Positions 18,192 to 25,702 of a stretch of 64,000 bases of DNA are shown here, in pieces (the first letter of the stretch is position 1; each line of letters opens with the position of its first letter). The stretch lies in contig CALHOI010000022.1 in assembly GCA_938035525.1 (NCBI GenBank), positions 1 to 64,000 on the forward strand. The letters run 5' to 3'. The notes beneath the pieces were generated by a model, which searched no databases, had not been told where the DNA came from, and was given only the letters and a program-made list of their open reading frames with translations. This stretch comes from an uncultured Granulosicoccaceae bacterium. Its GTDB lineage: Bacteria > Pseudomonadota > Gammaproteobacteria > Granulosicoccales > Granulosicoccaceae. The position numbers and the translations under genes are program-made.

Positions 18192-19209
18192 ACTGGATGA
18201 CTTGAGTGTTGTTCTTAATTTTAAGGTATAGTTTTACGCACAACTTACAAACTACAAGGTTCACGGATGAATCCTTTATGTCCCCGCTGCGGAGCCATTG
18301 GTTCCATTAAGTACGGTCGTTATCATCGTTTCGACGATGCTCAATCCATTCAACGTTATCGCTGCGCCAACTGCAAATCTTGCCATTCCAGCGCGACCCA
18401 CACACCAACCTACCGGCAAAAGCGACGGCGGCTTAACCGCTTGGTTGAAATGGACATTGCCAGCAGCACCGCTCAGCGGCGCATTGCCATCAAGCACGGG
18501 TGTGCCAGAAAAACCGTTGCGCGAAAAGTTATCTTTCTGGCTGCCGAGGCGCGCAAGAAAGCTGCCAAATGGCTTGAGCAAGTTGGCCCATTTAACTCAG
18601 TTCAATGGGATGAACTGATCACCTTCGAGCATTCGCGGTTAAAACCCCTGTCAGTTGCAGTGATGTCCTGCACCCGAACCCGGTGCATTATCGGATTTGG
18701 TATCGCACCAATACCCGCTTCCGGGGTCATATCCATACGCTCAGTAGAGAAGTATGGCAAGCGACCTAATCGCAGTGGTTCAATGAGAAAGCGGGTGCTG
18801 AAATCAGTAAAACAATACGTGTCACCAAGGGCTGCAATTACTACTGATGAACACCCGCACTATGCAGCCGAAATAAAAACTGTATTCCCACGAATGATTC
18901 ACACCCAGCACCAGTCAGTAAGGGGCTCGTTAACCGGCCAAGGTGAGTTAAAGCGAATTGGCTTTGACCCGATGTTTAATATCAATCACACGCTAGCTAT
19001 GATGAGGGACAACATCAAACGACTGGCCAGATGCACTTGGTGCACAACTAAAAAAGCCTCATCGCTGGATGATGTGATTGCGATCTATATGCACTACCAC
19101 AATACAACGCTGATTCCACAACCAGAAATTCGTGTAAACAGGTATTTTTTGTCGAGCAGTGAGTGAGGTTTTTAGCCATGGTTATCAACAACAGCGAAGT
19201 ACACCAGTT
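18191..19209 (+). mobile_element. Insertion sequence with zinc-ribbon transposase
   Basis: A 1,019-bp element bounded by imperfect inverted repeats. The left end is AACTGG-ATG-ACTTGAGTGTTGTT (18191-18213). The right end, in reverse complement, is AACTGG-TGT-ACTTCGCTGTTGTT (19187-19209), agreeing at 17 of 23 positions. It carries one intact transposase gene at 18267-19166. The family is not certain; the protein resembles IS1/IS1595-type zinc-ribbon transposases. No target duplication is visible. The ends match those of the MITE at 16064-16216. Confidence 0.75.
18267..19166 (+). CDS. Transposase with N-terminal zinc ribbon
   Basis: A 299-residue protein with an ATG start and an AAGG ribosome site 7 bases upstream. 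The N-terminus has two Cys pairs (CPRCG and CANCKSC), then a basic helix-turn-helix-like stretch (KRRRLNRLVEMD...RRIAIKHGCARKTVARK). The core holds acidic residues in WDELITFEH and ITTDEHPHY, likely part of a DDE-type catalytic set. A C-terminal segment, NHTLAMMRDNIKRLARCTW-CTTKK, is typical of this transposase group. The gene looks intact, so the element may be active and able to move the nearby MITE. Confidence 0.85.
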   Translation: MNPLCPRCGAIGSIKYGRYHRFDDAQSIQRYRCANCKSCHSSATHTPTYRQKRRRLNRLVEMDIASSTAQRRIAIKHGCARKTVARKVIFLAAEARKKAAKWLEQVGPFNSVQWDELITFEHSRLKPLSVAVMSCTRTRCIIGFGIAPIPASGVISIRSVEKYGKRPNRSGSMRKRVLKSVKQYVSPRAAITTDEHPHYAAEIKTVFPRMIHTQHQSVRGSLTGQGELKRIGFDPMFNINHTLAMMRDNIKRLARCTWCTTKKASSLDDVIAIYMHYHNTTLIPQPEIRVNRYFLSSSE

Positions 19210-19227
19210 AAAGCGAAGTGCGCCAGT
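19210..19227. repeat. Extra copy of the IS right-end motif
   Basis: Directly after the IS right end (GCGAAGTACACCAGTT, 19194-19209) lies a near copy, GCGAAGTGCGCCAGTT, at 19212-19227. It could be the remnant of an earlier insertion end, or it could mark the true outer boundary of the element. Confidence 0.6.
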
Positions 19228-19347
19228 TAGCAAAATTAAAAGCTACCCGCCATTTAACCCCTCGCAGTCAAATATCTGTGCAGCTCCGCATAAAAATGCG
19301 ACATTCTCGGGCCGCTAACTTCTTTAACCATTGTTGTTGCGGCTGAT

Positions 19348-20130
19348 ATGGACATGATACCGGTAATCCGAAAAACACAACTAAGCTCAACCACTGGGCT
19401 GGTCAGTGGCTTGACTTTAACAGCCCTGATTGCTCTGGGTAGTGCTCTATCGCCGAACTCCGCCCTGGCAGCCATCTACAAATGCGTGGAAGCCAACGGC
19501 AGCACCAGCTACAAACAAACGCCCTGTGCGGCACATGTACAGCAGGCCAAACTCCTGGACTCGGTGTCTTCTAACAGAGAAATTATGGACTGTCGCATTG
19601 CAAATAACTTTGCTCGCAAAACTGCCATGAGCATGAGATTGGGTCAAACCTCAGGAAACATATTCGATTCTTATGGCGGCATTGATGCTATGCCTAACAC
19701 CTCGATCGGGGTTATCAACTATGTTTACACGCACAAAGATAACGTCGACATAACAACGGACCGCATTGCTTCGTTATCGGCTGCAAGGTGCTCTGCAGGG
19801 TCTTACGGCTCGGTCGGGTGTGATGACTTTCCTTACAGTTTTATCTCTGAATTGGGGGGCTGTGAGAAAGCCACATCATCGACTTTAGCATCCAAACCAG
19901 CGGAGTCAGCGCCAACTGCAAGCGCGGTTACCCCACCGGCATTGGGCGTACGAACTGCTACCGAAACCACGAGCGTTGAAAGCGAGAGCGGAAAAGAAAA
20001 TTGTAAGAAGGACTTAGCAGCGCAAATGAACGACCTATTCGAGCAAATGCGCTCTGGGCAATCTGCTAAACAACAAAGCGTACTTCAGGATAAAAAGAAA
20101 GCACTAAACACTCAGCTCTCTGGTTGCTAA
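19348..20130 (+). CDS. Exported DUF4124-domain protein
   Basis: A 260-residue protein with an N-terminal hydrophobic signal segment ending near ALAAIYKC. The DUF4124 motif follows directly (IYKCVEANGSTSYKQTPC), a short beta-rich periplasmic domain of unknown function. Many cysteines in the middle region suggest disulfides. A Pro/Ala/Ser/Thr linker leads to a C-terminal helical segment with two cysteines. The gene starts 120 bp beyond the IS-end repeats and ends just before the heptamer array at 20140. A second DUF4124 protein is encoded at 49358-50098. Confidence 0.8.
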   Translation: MDMIPVIRKTQLSSTTGLVSGLTLTALIALGSALSPNSALAAIYKCVEANGSTSYKQTPCAAHVQQAKLLDSVSSNREIMDCRIANNFARKTAMSMRLGQTSGNIFDSYGGIDAMPNTSIGVINYVYTHKDNVDITTDRIASLSAARCSAGSYGSVGCDDFPYSFISELGGCEKATSSTLASKPAESAPTASAVTPPALGVRTATETTSVESESGKENCKKDLAAQMNDLFEQMRSGQSAKQQSVLQDKKKALNTQLSGC

Positions 20131-20139
20131 ACAGTCTGT

Positions 20140-20364
20140 TTTCGCGTTTCACATTTCGCGTTTCACATTTCGCGTTTCACATTTCGCGTTTCACATTTCG
20201 CGTTTCGCGTTTCGCGTTTCGCGTTTCGCGTTTCGCGTTTCGCGTTTCGCGTTTCGCGTTTCACATTTCGCGTTTCACATTTCGCGTCTCGCGTCTCGCG
20301 TCTCGCGCTTTGAACGTTGAACGTTGAACGTTGAACCTTGAACCTTGAACCTTGAACCTTGAAC
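20140..20364. repeat. Heptanucleotide tandem array, 32 units
   Basis: An uninterrupted series of 7-bp units sits between convergent genes. Four TTTCGCG/TTTCACA alternations start it, then nine TTTCGCG units, then two further TTTCACA/TTTCGCG alternations. Three TCTCGCG units follow, one inserted base at 20308, then eight units of the (N)TTGAAC type, first ending the G series and then the C series. Because 7 x 3 is 21, both strands stay open and mimic proteins rich in FRVSRFAF or RETRNAK repeats, but there is no sign of a gene. The function is unknown; candidate roles are transcription-end structure or replication-slippage DNA. Confidence 0.9.
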
Positions 20365-20411
20365 ATCATCGCTTTACTGCCGGTGTGTTCACGATCACTA
20401 CAGACAGAAAT

Positions 20412-20450
20412 TAGCTAACAATATTAGCTAACAATACTAGCTAACAATAT
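20412..20450. repeat. Three tandem 13-bp repeats over the thioesterase stop codon
   Basis: Units TAGCTAACAATAT, TAGCTAACAATAC and TAGCTAACAATAT are contiguous. The right-hand copy encodes the last residues and stop codon of the minus-strand thioesterase gene. The two other copies lie beyond the stop and look like slippage duplications. Confidence 0.85.
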
Positions 20451-20919
20451 AAGTGGCGCTGGATGTGGCTATTTGACTGACTTCATTGCTGCGAAGCTCG
20501 GCGTGGGTTGCGGCAATCCTGCGTCCTAATCTGACCACATTCGCTTCTGCTGTGAATACTTCACCCATACCCGGGCGCAGGTAGTCGACTCGAATATCAA
20601 TAGTAGCCAATGCCTTGAAGCGTTCCAGAATTTGATCTGCGGATTCATTACTGTAAGCATCAGCGATTTTCCATATGACCGCCAAGCCACCTGCCGCATC
20701 TAATACGGCCGATATAACGCCGCCGTGCAATCTACCATGCATATAGTGGCCGATCAGCTCTGGCCGCATTTTGAAATCAATACTCACCGATCCGGCGGTA
20801 TGCGATCCCATAGTAAAACCCAAATACTCATTGAACACGATTTTGTGTTCAAACAACTCTTTAATCGCGACGTCCAGCTTTTTTTGTTCATCCGTTGAAC
20901 GCTTTGCATCATTGCTCAT
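20437..20919 (-). CDS. Hotdog-fold thioesterase (PaaI/4HBT-like)
   Basis: A 160-residue hotdog-fold protein. The active-site region GRLHGGVISAVLDAAGGLAV is typical of 4HBT/PaaI thioesterases that hydrolyse acyl-CoA. The later segment IDIRVDYLRPGMGEVFTAEA forms the core strands. The start ATG overlaps the end of the RND pump gene (ATGA, 4 bp), so it is cotranscribed with that pump. Its substrate is unknown. Similar small thioesterases next to RND genes occur in other gammaproteobacteria, but a functional link is inference. Confidence 0.85.
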   Translation of the reverse strand: MSNDAKRSTDEQKKLDVAIKELFEHKIVFNEYLGFTMGSHTAGSVSIDFKMRPELIGHYMHGRLHGGVISAVLDAAGGLAVIWKIADAYSNESADQILERFKALATIDIRVDYLRPGMGEVFTAEANVVRLGRRIAATHAELRSNEVSQIATSSATYIVS

Positions 20920-23900
20920 GTTTCAGGTTTTGCCTCTATCGCTTCGGGTCGCTTCAGCGTTTTAACAAATCGGGCGTCTCTAACACCAAACATTCGTTTG
21001 ATATCTTCGAATACCAGATAATTAACCGGTATTAATATAAGCGTTACCAGTGTCGCGAACAAAATGCCAAAACCCAAAGATACGGCCATTGGAATCAGGA
21101 ATTGTGCTTGCGTACTGGTTTCAAAAATCAGCGGAGTCAAACCGAAGAACGTGGTAAGAGACGTTAAGATAACCGCCCTGAAGCGAGCGACGCCTGCTGT
21201 TCTAACCGCATTAAACAAAGTAACACCTTCGGCTCTTCGCCTGTTCACATAGTCCACGAGCACCAGAGAGTCGTTAACCACCACACCGCAAAGTGCAAGC
21301 ATGCCCATGTAACTCATGATGCTCAGATTCATACCCATAATCATGTGACCCAGAATGCCACCGACAACACCAAACGGTATAACCAGCATCACCATGATAG
21401 GTTGCAGATAACTTCTGAAAGGTATTGCCAATAAGGTATAAATAACCAGCAACACAAAGTACAAACCGGTTTTTAAACTTCCAAATGACTCTCGTTGCTC
21501 TCGTGCCTCCCCCTCTAACGAAAGGCGAATGTCAGGGTACTGCGCTTTGATCGTTTCGAAATAGCTTTCCAAACCGGTTTTAATGGCTTCAATATCAGCG
21601 GTCTCTTTATCTACATCGGCTTCTACGTTCAAGGTACGTCGGCGGTCTACTCGGGTAATACTGGAAAACCCTCGGCCCATCTTGACGTTAGCCACACTAC
21701 CCAGTGACACTTCCTCGCCGCTTGGTGTTCTTATAGGTAAACGCTGTAGATTATCAATTGATTGTCGTTCGCTCTCGGGGTAACGAACAATCACTTTCAC
21801 ATCGTCCCGGTTGCGCTGAATGCTTTGTACTTCGGTTCCAAGAAATGCGGGACGCACTTGACTGGCCAGCATAGACAGAGTTAAACCCAGTTGTTGGGCT
21901 TCAGGTTTGATACTGAGTTGAATTTCCTGCTTTCCCCCCTCAAATGAATCGCTTACATCAGACACACCAGGGTAGTTACCCAGTTCGGTCTTAAACAGTG
22001 CTGCTACTTCTTGCAGCTGATCAAAATCAAACCCGTCTAATTGCAAATCAATCGGGCTGCCGCCACGACCGATTTCTGCCCTAAATGAAATATTCTTGGC
22101 TCCGGGAATCGTGCCGATCATACGCCGAAGTTCGCCGACTACCTCATTGGTGCCAACGTCAATGGTGCGTTCCTCTGGCGGTGTTAACTCGAAAAGAATA
22201 CGACCGACGTGCGACCCACGTGCGCCGCGACCGGCACTGCCGGCAGTTGATAAGATCCCTTCAATGATACTTTCATTGGTTTCTGGGTCAACGTATTTTG
22301 CCTGAAGCTCCTGTACAGATTCGGTGATTTTTTCTATGTGTTTTTGCGTCACTTCAAACGGCGTGCCATCGACCATTTCAAGTGACACACGCGCGATTTC
22401 GCTTTCAACTCTGGGAAAAAAGATGAACCGGACATGCCCGGCACTAACAATACTAAAAACAATAATGGCTGAACCAATAAACAGCGACAACACCAGGTAT
22501 CGATTCCGCAAAGCAGCGGCCAAAACCGGCTGGTACAGTTTCTCAACACACCATTCAAAACCGTCTGCTATTTTGTGCTGTAGGCGCGCAAAAATATTGG
22601 GCTTGGTTTTTTTATGGAAATTCAGGTGGCTCATGTGCGAGGGCAGCACGAATTTGGATTCAATAATGGAGAACAACAAGACCGGAATAACAATCAAAGG
22701 AATTTGCGCAAATATCTGCCCGCGCACACCTTCTATAAGTAATAAAGGTATAAACGCTGCCACGGTGGTTAACACACCAAAGGTAACCGGAACGGCAACT
22801 TCTCGTGCACCTTCAATGGCGGCTTCTACCCGGTTGGGATTTTTACGCATGTGGGTGTAAATATTTTCACCTGTCACAATTGCATCGTCCACCACGATAC
22901 CCAGCACCAGAATAAAGGCAAACAAGCTGAGCAAATTGATACTTACACCCAAAAAGGGCATGAGCGCAATACCACCCAGTATCGAAACCGGTACACCAAT
23001 AAAAACCCAGGCCGCAACCCAGAACCGCAAAAACAAAGTCAGCAGTAACAAGATTAACAAACCACCCTGTAACGCACTCTTTGATAGTGTTTGCAGCCTG
23101 GCTTTTACTGCTCGTGAAGAATCTCGCCAGTACCCTAAGGTCACACCGTAAGGCATGTTCGGTTGATTTTGATCGATGTATTCCTTCACTTGATCGGCAA
23201 CGGTAATGGCGCTTTGCAAGCCCGTGCGAAAAACATCAATTTCTATGGATTGTTGGGTGTTATACCTTTGTTGCAGGGGGGCTTCAGAAAAACCATCTTT
23301 AACTGTGGCCAAATCACCAACGGTTAATCGCGTTCCGTCTGGCCGGGTAACAACAACGACATCCCGGAAGTCTTCAGAGCCGTAAGCCTGCCCTTTGGTT
23401 CGCAACAATACCTCGCCACCGGTGGTCTGAATTGACCCTGCTGCCAAGTCAAGCGAACTGTTGTTAATCGCTTGCGCAACTTGACTTAAGGTAATGTCAT
23501 ACTGGCTTAACGCTGCCGCCGAAACTTCAATGGCCAGCTCAAATTCTCTGGCACCGGACACAGCCACAGAGGACACATCGGGCAACGCTTCTAAATCATC
23601 ACGAACACGAGAGGCCAATTTGCGTAAATCTTTTTCTGGTAGATCACCCGCTACAATGACACTAATGACTTCCCTAGAACGAGACGGCACATAAACGGAT
23701 GGTGCATCAACATCATCAGGAAAGTCGCTAATTTGGTCGACGGCTTGCTTCACCTCATCGAGCAATTTATCCGGGTCAGCTGTTTTAAGCATCTCAACAT
23801 TGATGGTGCCCAAACCTTCGTTGGCAACAGAGGTGACCCGTTTGATGCCTTGTATGTCCTGAATAGCCTCTTCTATTTTTATGGTGACCGCTTCTTCAAC

Positions 23901-24080
23901 TTCAGCTGGGCTGGCCCCACGAAACGGTGCTCGAATAGTGACCCGGTCTAATTCAAAACTGGGGAACACTTCCAACGGTATTCGGCTCGATAAGGACACT
24001 AAGCCCCAAACGATAATAAACACCATTAATAAATTGGCGGCAACCGAGTTGCGTCCAAACCAACCAATCAAACCATGCAT
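20916..24080 (-). CDS. RND efflux pump inner-membrane subunit (AcrB/HAE1-like)
   Basis: At 1,054 residues this is normal for an AcrB-type pump. The N-terminal membrane helix is followed by the RIPLEVFPSFELDRVTI segment. The paired aspartates of the proton relay are present in helix 4 (LGIVVDDAIV, near residue 405). The second half repeats the layout, with GVVVNDSLVLVDYVNRRR near residue 965. It pairs with the adaptor gene 54 bp upstream. The pair exports small molecules across the envelope with an outer-membrane TolC-type channel, which is not encoded here. The overlap with the thioesterase gene makes a three-gene operon. Confidence 0.93.
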   Translation of the reverse strand: MHGLIGWFGRNSVAANLLMVFIIVWGLVSLSSRIPLEVFPSFELDRVTIRAPFRGASPAEVEEAVTIKIEEAIQDIQGIKRVTSVANEGLGTINVEMLKTADPDKLLDEVKQAVDQISDFPDDVDAPSVYVPSRSREVISVIVAGDLPEKDLRKLASRVRDDLEALPDVSSVAVSGAREFELAIEVSAAALSQYDITLSQVAQAINNSSLDLAAGSIQTTGGEVLLRTKGQAYGSEDFRDVVVVTRPDGTRLTVGDLATVKDGFSEAPLQQRYNTQQSIEIDVFRTGLQSAITVADQVKEYIDQNQPNMPYGVTLGYWRDSSRAVKARLQTLSKSALQGGLLILLLLTLFLRFWVAAWVFIGVPVSILGGIALMPFLGVSINLLSLFAFILVLGIVVDDAIVTGENIYTHMRKNPNRVEAAIEGAREVAVPVTFGVLTTVAAFIPLLLIEGVRGQIFAQIPLIVIPVLLFSIIESKFVLPSHMSHLNFHKKTKPNIFARLQHKIADGFEWCVEKLYQPVLAAALRNRYLVLSLFIGSAIIVFSIVSAGHVRFIFFPRVESEIARVSLEMVDGTPFEVTQKHIEKITESVQELQAKYVDPETNESIIEGILSTAGSAGRGARGSHVGRILFELTPPEERTIDVGTNEVVGELRRMIGTIPGAKNISFRAEIGRGGSPIDLQLDGFDFDQLQEVAALFKTELGNYPGVSDVSDSFEGGKQEIQLSIKPEAQQLGLTLSMLASQVRPAFLGTEVQSIQRNRDDVKVIVRYPESERQSIDNLQRLPIRTPSGEEVSLGSVANVKMGRGFSSITRVDRRRTLNVEADVDKETADIEAIKTGLESYFETIKAQYPDIRLSLEGEAREQRESFGSLKTGLYFVLLVIYTLLAIPFRSYLQPIMVMLVIPFGVVGGILGHMIMGMNLSIMSYMGMLALCGVVVNDSLVLVDYVNRRRAEGVTLFNAVRTAGVARFRAVILTSLTTFFGLTPLIFETSTQAQFLIPMAVSLGFGILFATLVTLILIPVNYLVFEDIKRMFGVRDARFVKTLKRPEAIEAKPET

Positions 24081-24134
24081 ATGTTCACCTCAACATTGGA
24101 TGACGCGAAATTTTTTTGCGTTTGTTCCGGCATT

Positions 24135-25604
24135 TCAATTTGATGCAGCGTTGTCGGTTCTACGGATAGTGCCTGCAGCGGCATTGTCTCCCGAGCCTTG
24201 GTTTTCGTTATTACCGGTTTGGGTATTGTTGTCTGCGTTACCTTGTCGTGCCCGGCCTTCGCCCGTTTGACCCTCAGCAGTACGACGCTGACCAGATTGA
24301 CCCTCGCCGGCTTGACCCTCTCTAGTGCGTCCTTCACCACTCTGTCCCTCGCCTCGGTTGCCTTCGCCTCGCTGCCCCTGACCGCGACCTGCTTCGCCGT
24401 TGCCTTTGAATCCCTGCCTGCTGCGCTCGCCACGACCTTCTGGTCTTGCAGGTGCTTTACCGTCAATAGTGGCCCGCACCGGGGTGCCATTGGTTACTGT
24501 ACTCAGTGGTGTTATCACCAGCACATCGCCAGCAACCAGACCATCACTGACAGCCGCAGTTTGCTCATCTGTCCACGCAACAACCACATTGCGTCGCTCA
24601 ATTTGGCTGTCTTTGTTGACAATCAATACTTCACGGTCTTCGCGCAAACTGGCGCGTGGCAGAACAAAAACATCCTTAAGCACAGCGCCTGCTATTTGTG
24701 CTTCGACATACTGACCGATCCGCAATGGCGACTTACCGCGGGCAAACGGTTGCTCGATACGACCGATGATATTTAATTGTTGAGTGGCAGCATCGACGCC
24801 TTCAGCACGCACCACTTTTCCGGTCCAGCTTTGTTCAACACCACCAATGACTGCGCTGAGTTCAATATTGGGCATTTGGCTTTGCGGCACATCGGCAGAG
24901 TTCGGTATTGACAGATAAGTCATTTGCCGATTTGACAGCGGTAGTCGTACATCAACACTGCTGGTTGCGTATATCTGTCCCAAACGCGCACCACGTGCCA
25001 CAAACTGTCCCTTGTCCACAGCGGCGTCAAGCACATGTCCGTCAAACGGCGCAATAAATCGCGTGCGTTCAAGATCAAGTTCGGCTCGGTCAACTTGAGC
25101 CTGGGCGGCATCCCGATTAGCTCTTGCAGCAGCTAGTTGTGGCAGACGCAATGTGAACGCCGATGCCTCCTGACCGCGACGCAAACTCTCCCATTCCGAT
25201 TTAGCCAACTGGCCGCGCGCTGTTTCTTCTTGTAGTGCTGCCTGCGACTGAGCCAAATTCGCCTGAGCTTGTGTCAGCGCAATGGTATAGTCGCGTTCAT
25301 CAATCTGGGCCAGAACATCGCCCTTCGAGAAGCGACCACCGATCACGAATGCGTCAGATAATTCGGTTAGTGTGCCGGTGACTTCGGCAACCAGCGTTGA
25401 AGATTCCGTGGGTTGGACGGTGCCTTGCGAGCGAATGACAACGGGATAGTTGCTGGGTTTGAGTGTGGTCGCCTCTACCGCTGGTACGCTCGCGAATTGC
25501 GGTCGCTTGCGAGCCTCTGGGCGATTTTCCAGAATGGTTTTAGCAGCGAACACACTGCCAACCAGAACCAGCACTGGAATAAGGACTTTTAACAGTAACT
25601 TCAT
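24135..25604 (-). CDS. RND efflux periplasmic adaptor with Gly/Glu-rich C-terminal tail
   Basis: The 489-residue form starts at the ATG at 25604 (MKLLLKVLIPVLVLVGSVFA, a membrane anchor). A TTG 15 codons earlier is less likely. The body is a membrane fusion protein: lipoyl/barrel-sandwich halves around a coiled-coil hairpin (ALTQAQANLAQSQAALQEE) and beta-barrel domains to about residue 370. The last 110 residues are unlike the family: a low-complexity tail of repeated GEGQ/GEGR-type units with many Arg and Gln, then an Asn-rich end. This tail is probably disordered. The protein links the pump at 20916-24080 to an outer-membrane channel. Confidence 0.9.
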   Translation of the reverse strand: MKLLLKVLIPVLVLVGSVFAAKTILENRPEARKRPQFASVPAVEATTLKPSNYPVVIRSQGTVQPTESSTLVAEVTGTLTELSDAFVIGGRFSKGDVLAQIDERDYTIALTQAQANLAQSQAALQEETARGQLAKSEWESLRRGQEASAFTLRLPQLAAARANRDAAQAQVDRAELDLERTRFIAPFDGHVLDAAVDKGQFVARGARLGQIYATSSVDVRLPLSNRQMTYLSIPNSADVPQSQMPNIELSAVIGGVEQSWTGKVVRAEGVDAATQQLNIIGRIEQPFARGKSPLRIGQYVEAQIAGAVLKDVFVLPRASLREDREVLIVNKDSQIERRNVVVAWTDEQTAAVSDGLVAGDVLVITPLSTVTNGTPVRATIDGKAPARPEGRGERSRQGFKGNGEAGRGQGQRGEGNRGEGQSGEGRTREGQAGEGQSGQRRTAEGQTGEGRARQGNADNNTQTGNNENQGSGDNAAAGTIRRTDNAASN

Positions 25605-25702
25605 CAACTTTTCCGAAACTTTCTGGTGACTTTTTGGTGCCTTTCGCAAGCTAAAACAAGCGGATACAGGTATTATACGATGCTACCTCACGACCAGTTC
25701 TG

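Noticed and set aside
20140-20364. CRISPR array
   Set aside because: The units are contiguous 7-mers without spacers, so it is a simple tandem repeat.
20124-20369. Open frames on both strands through the heptamer array (FRVSRFAF-type and RETRNAK-type proteins)
   Set aside because: The composition follows only from the 7-bp repeat, which keeps frames open by itself. No ribosome site and no domain is present.
22324-22860. Open frame of 178 codons antisense to the RND pump gene
   Set aside because: It is a shadow frame, and its composition reflects the reverse of membrane-helix codons.
24198-24776. Open frame of 192 codons antisense to the adaptor gene
   Set aside because: It is produced by the Gly/Arg-rich repeat tail and lacks any recognisable domain.
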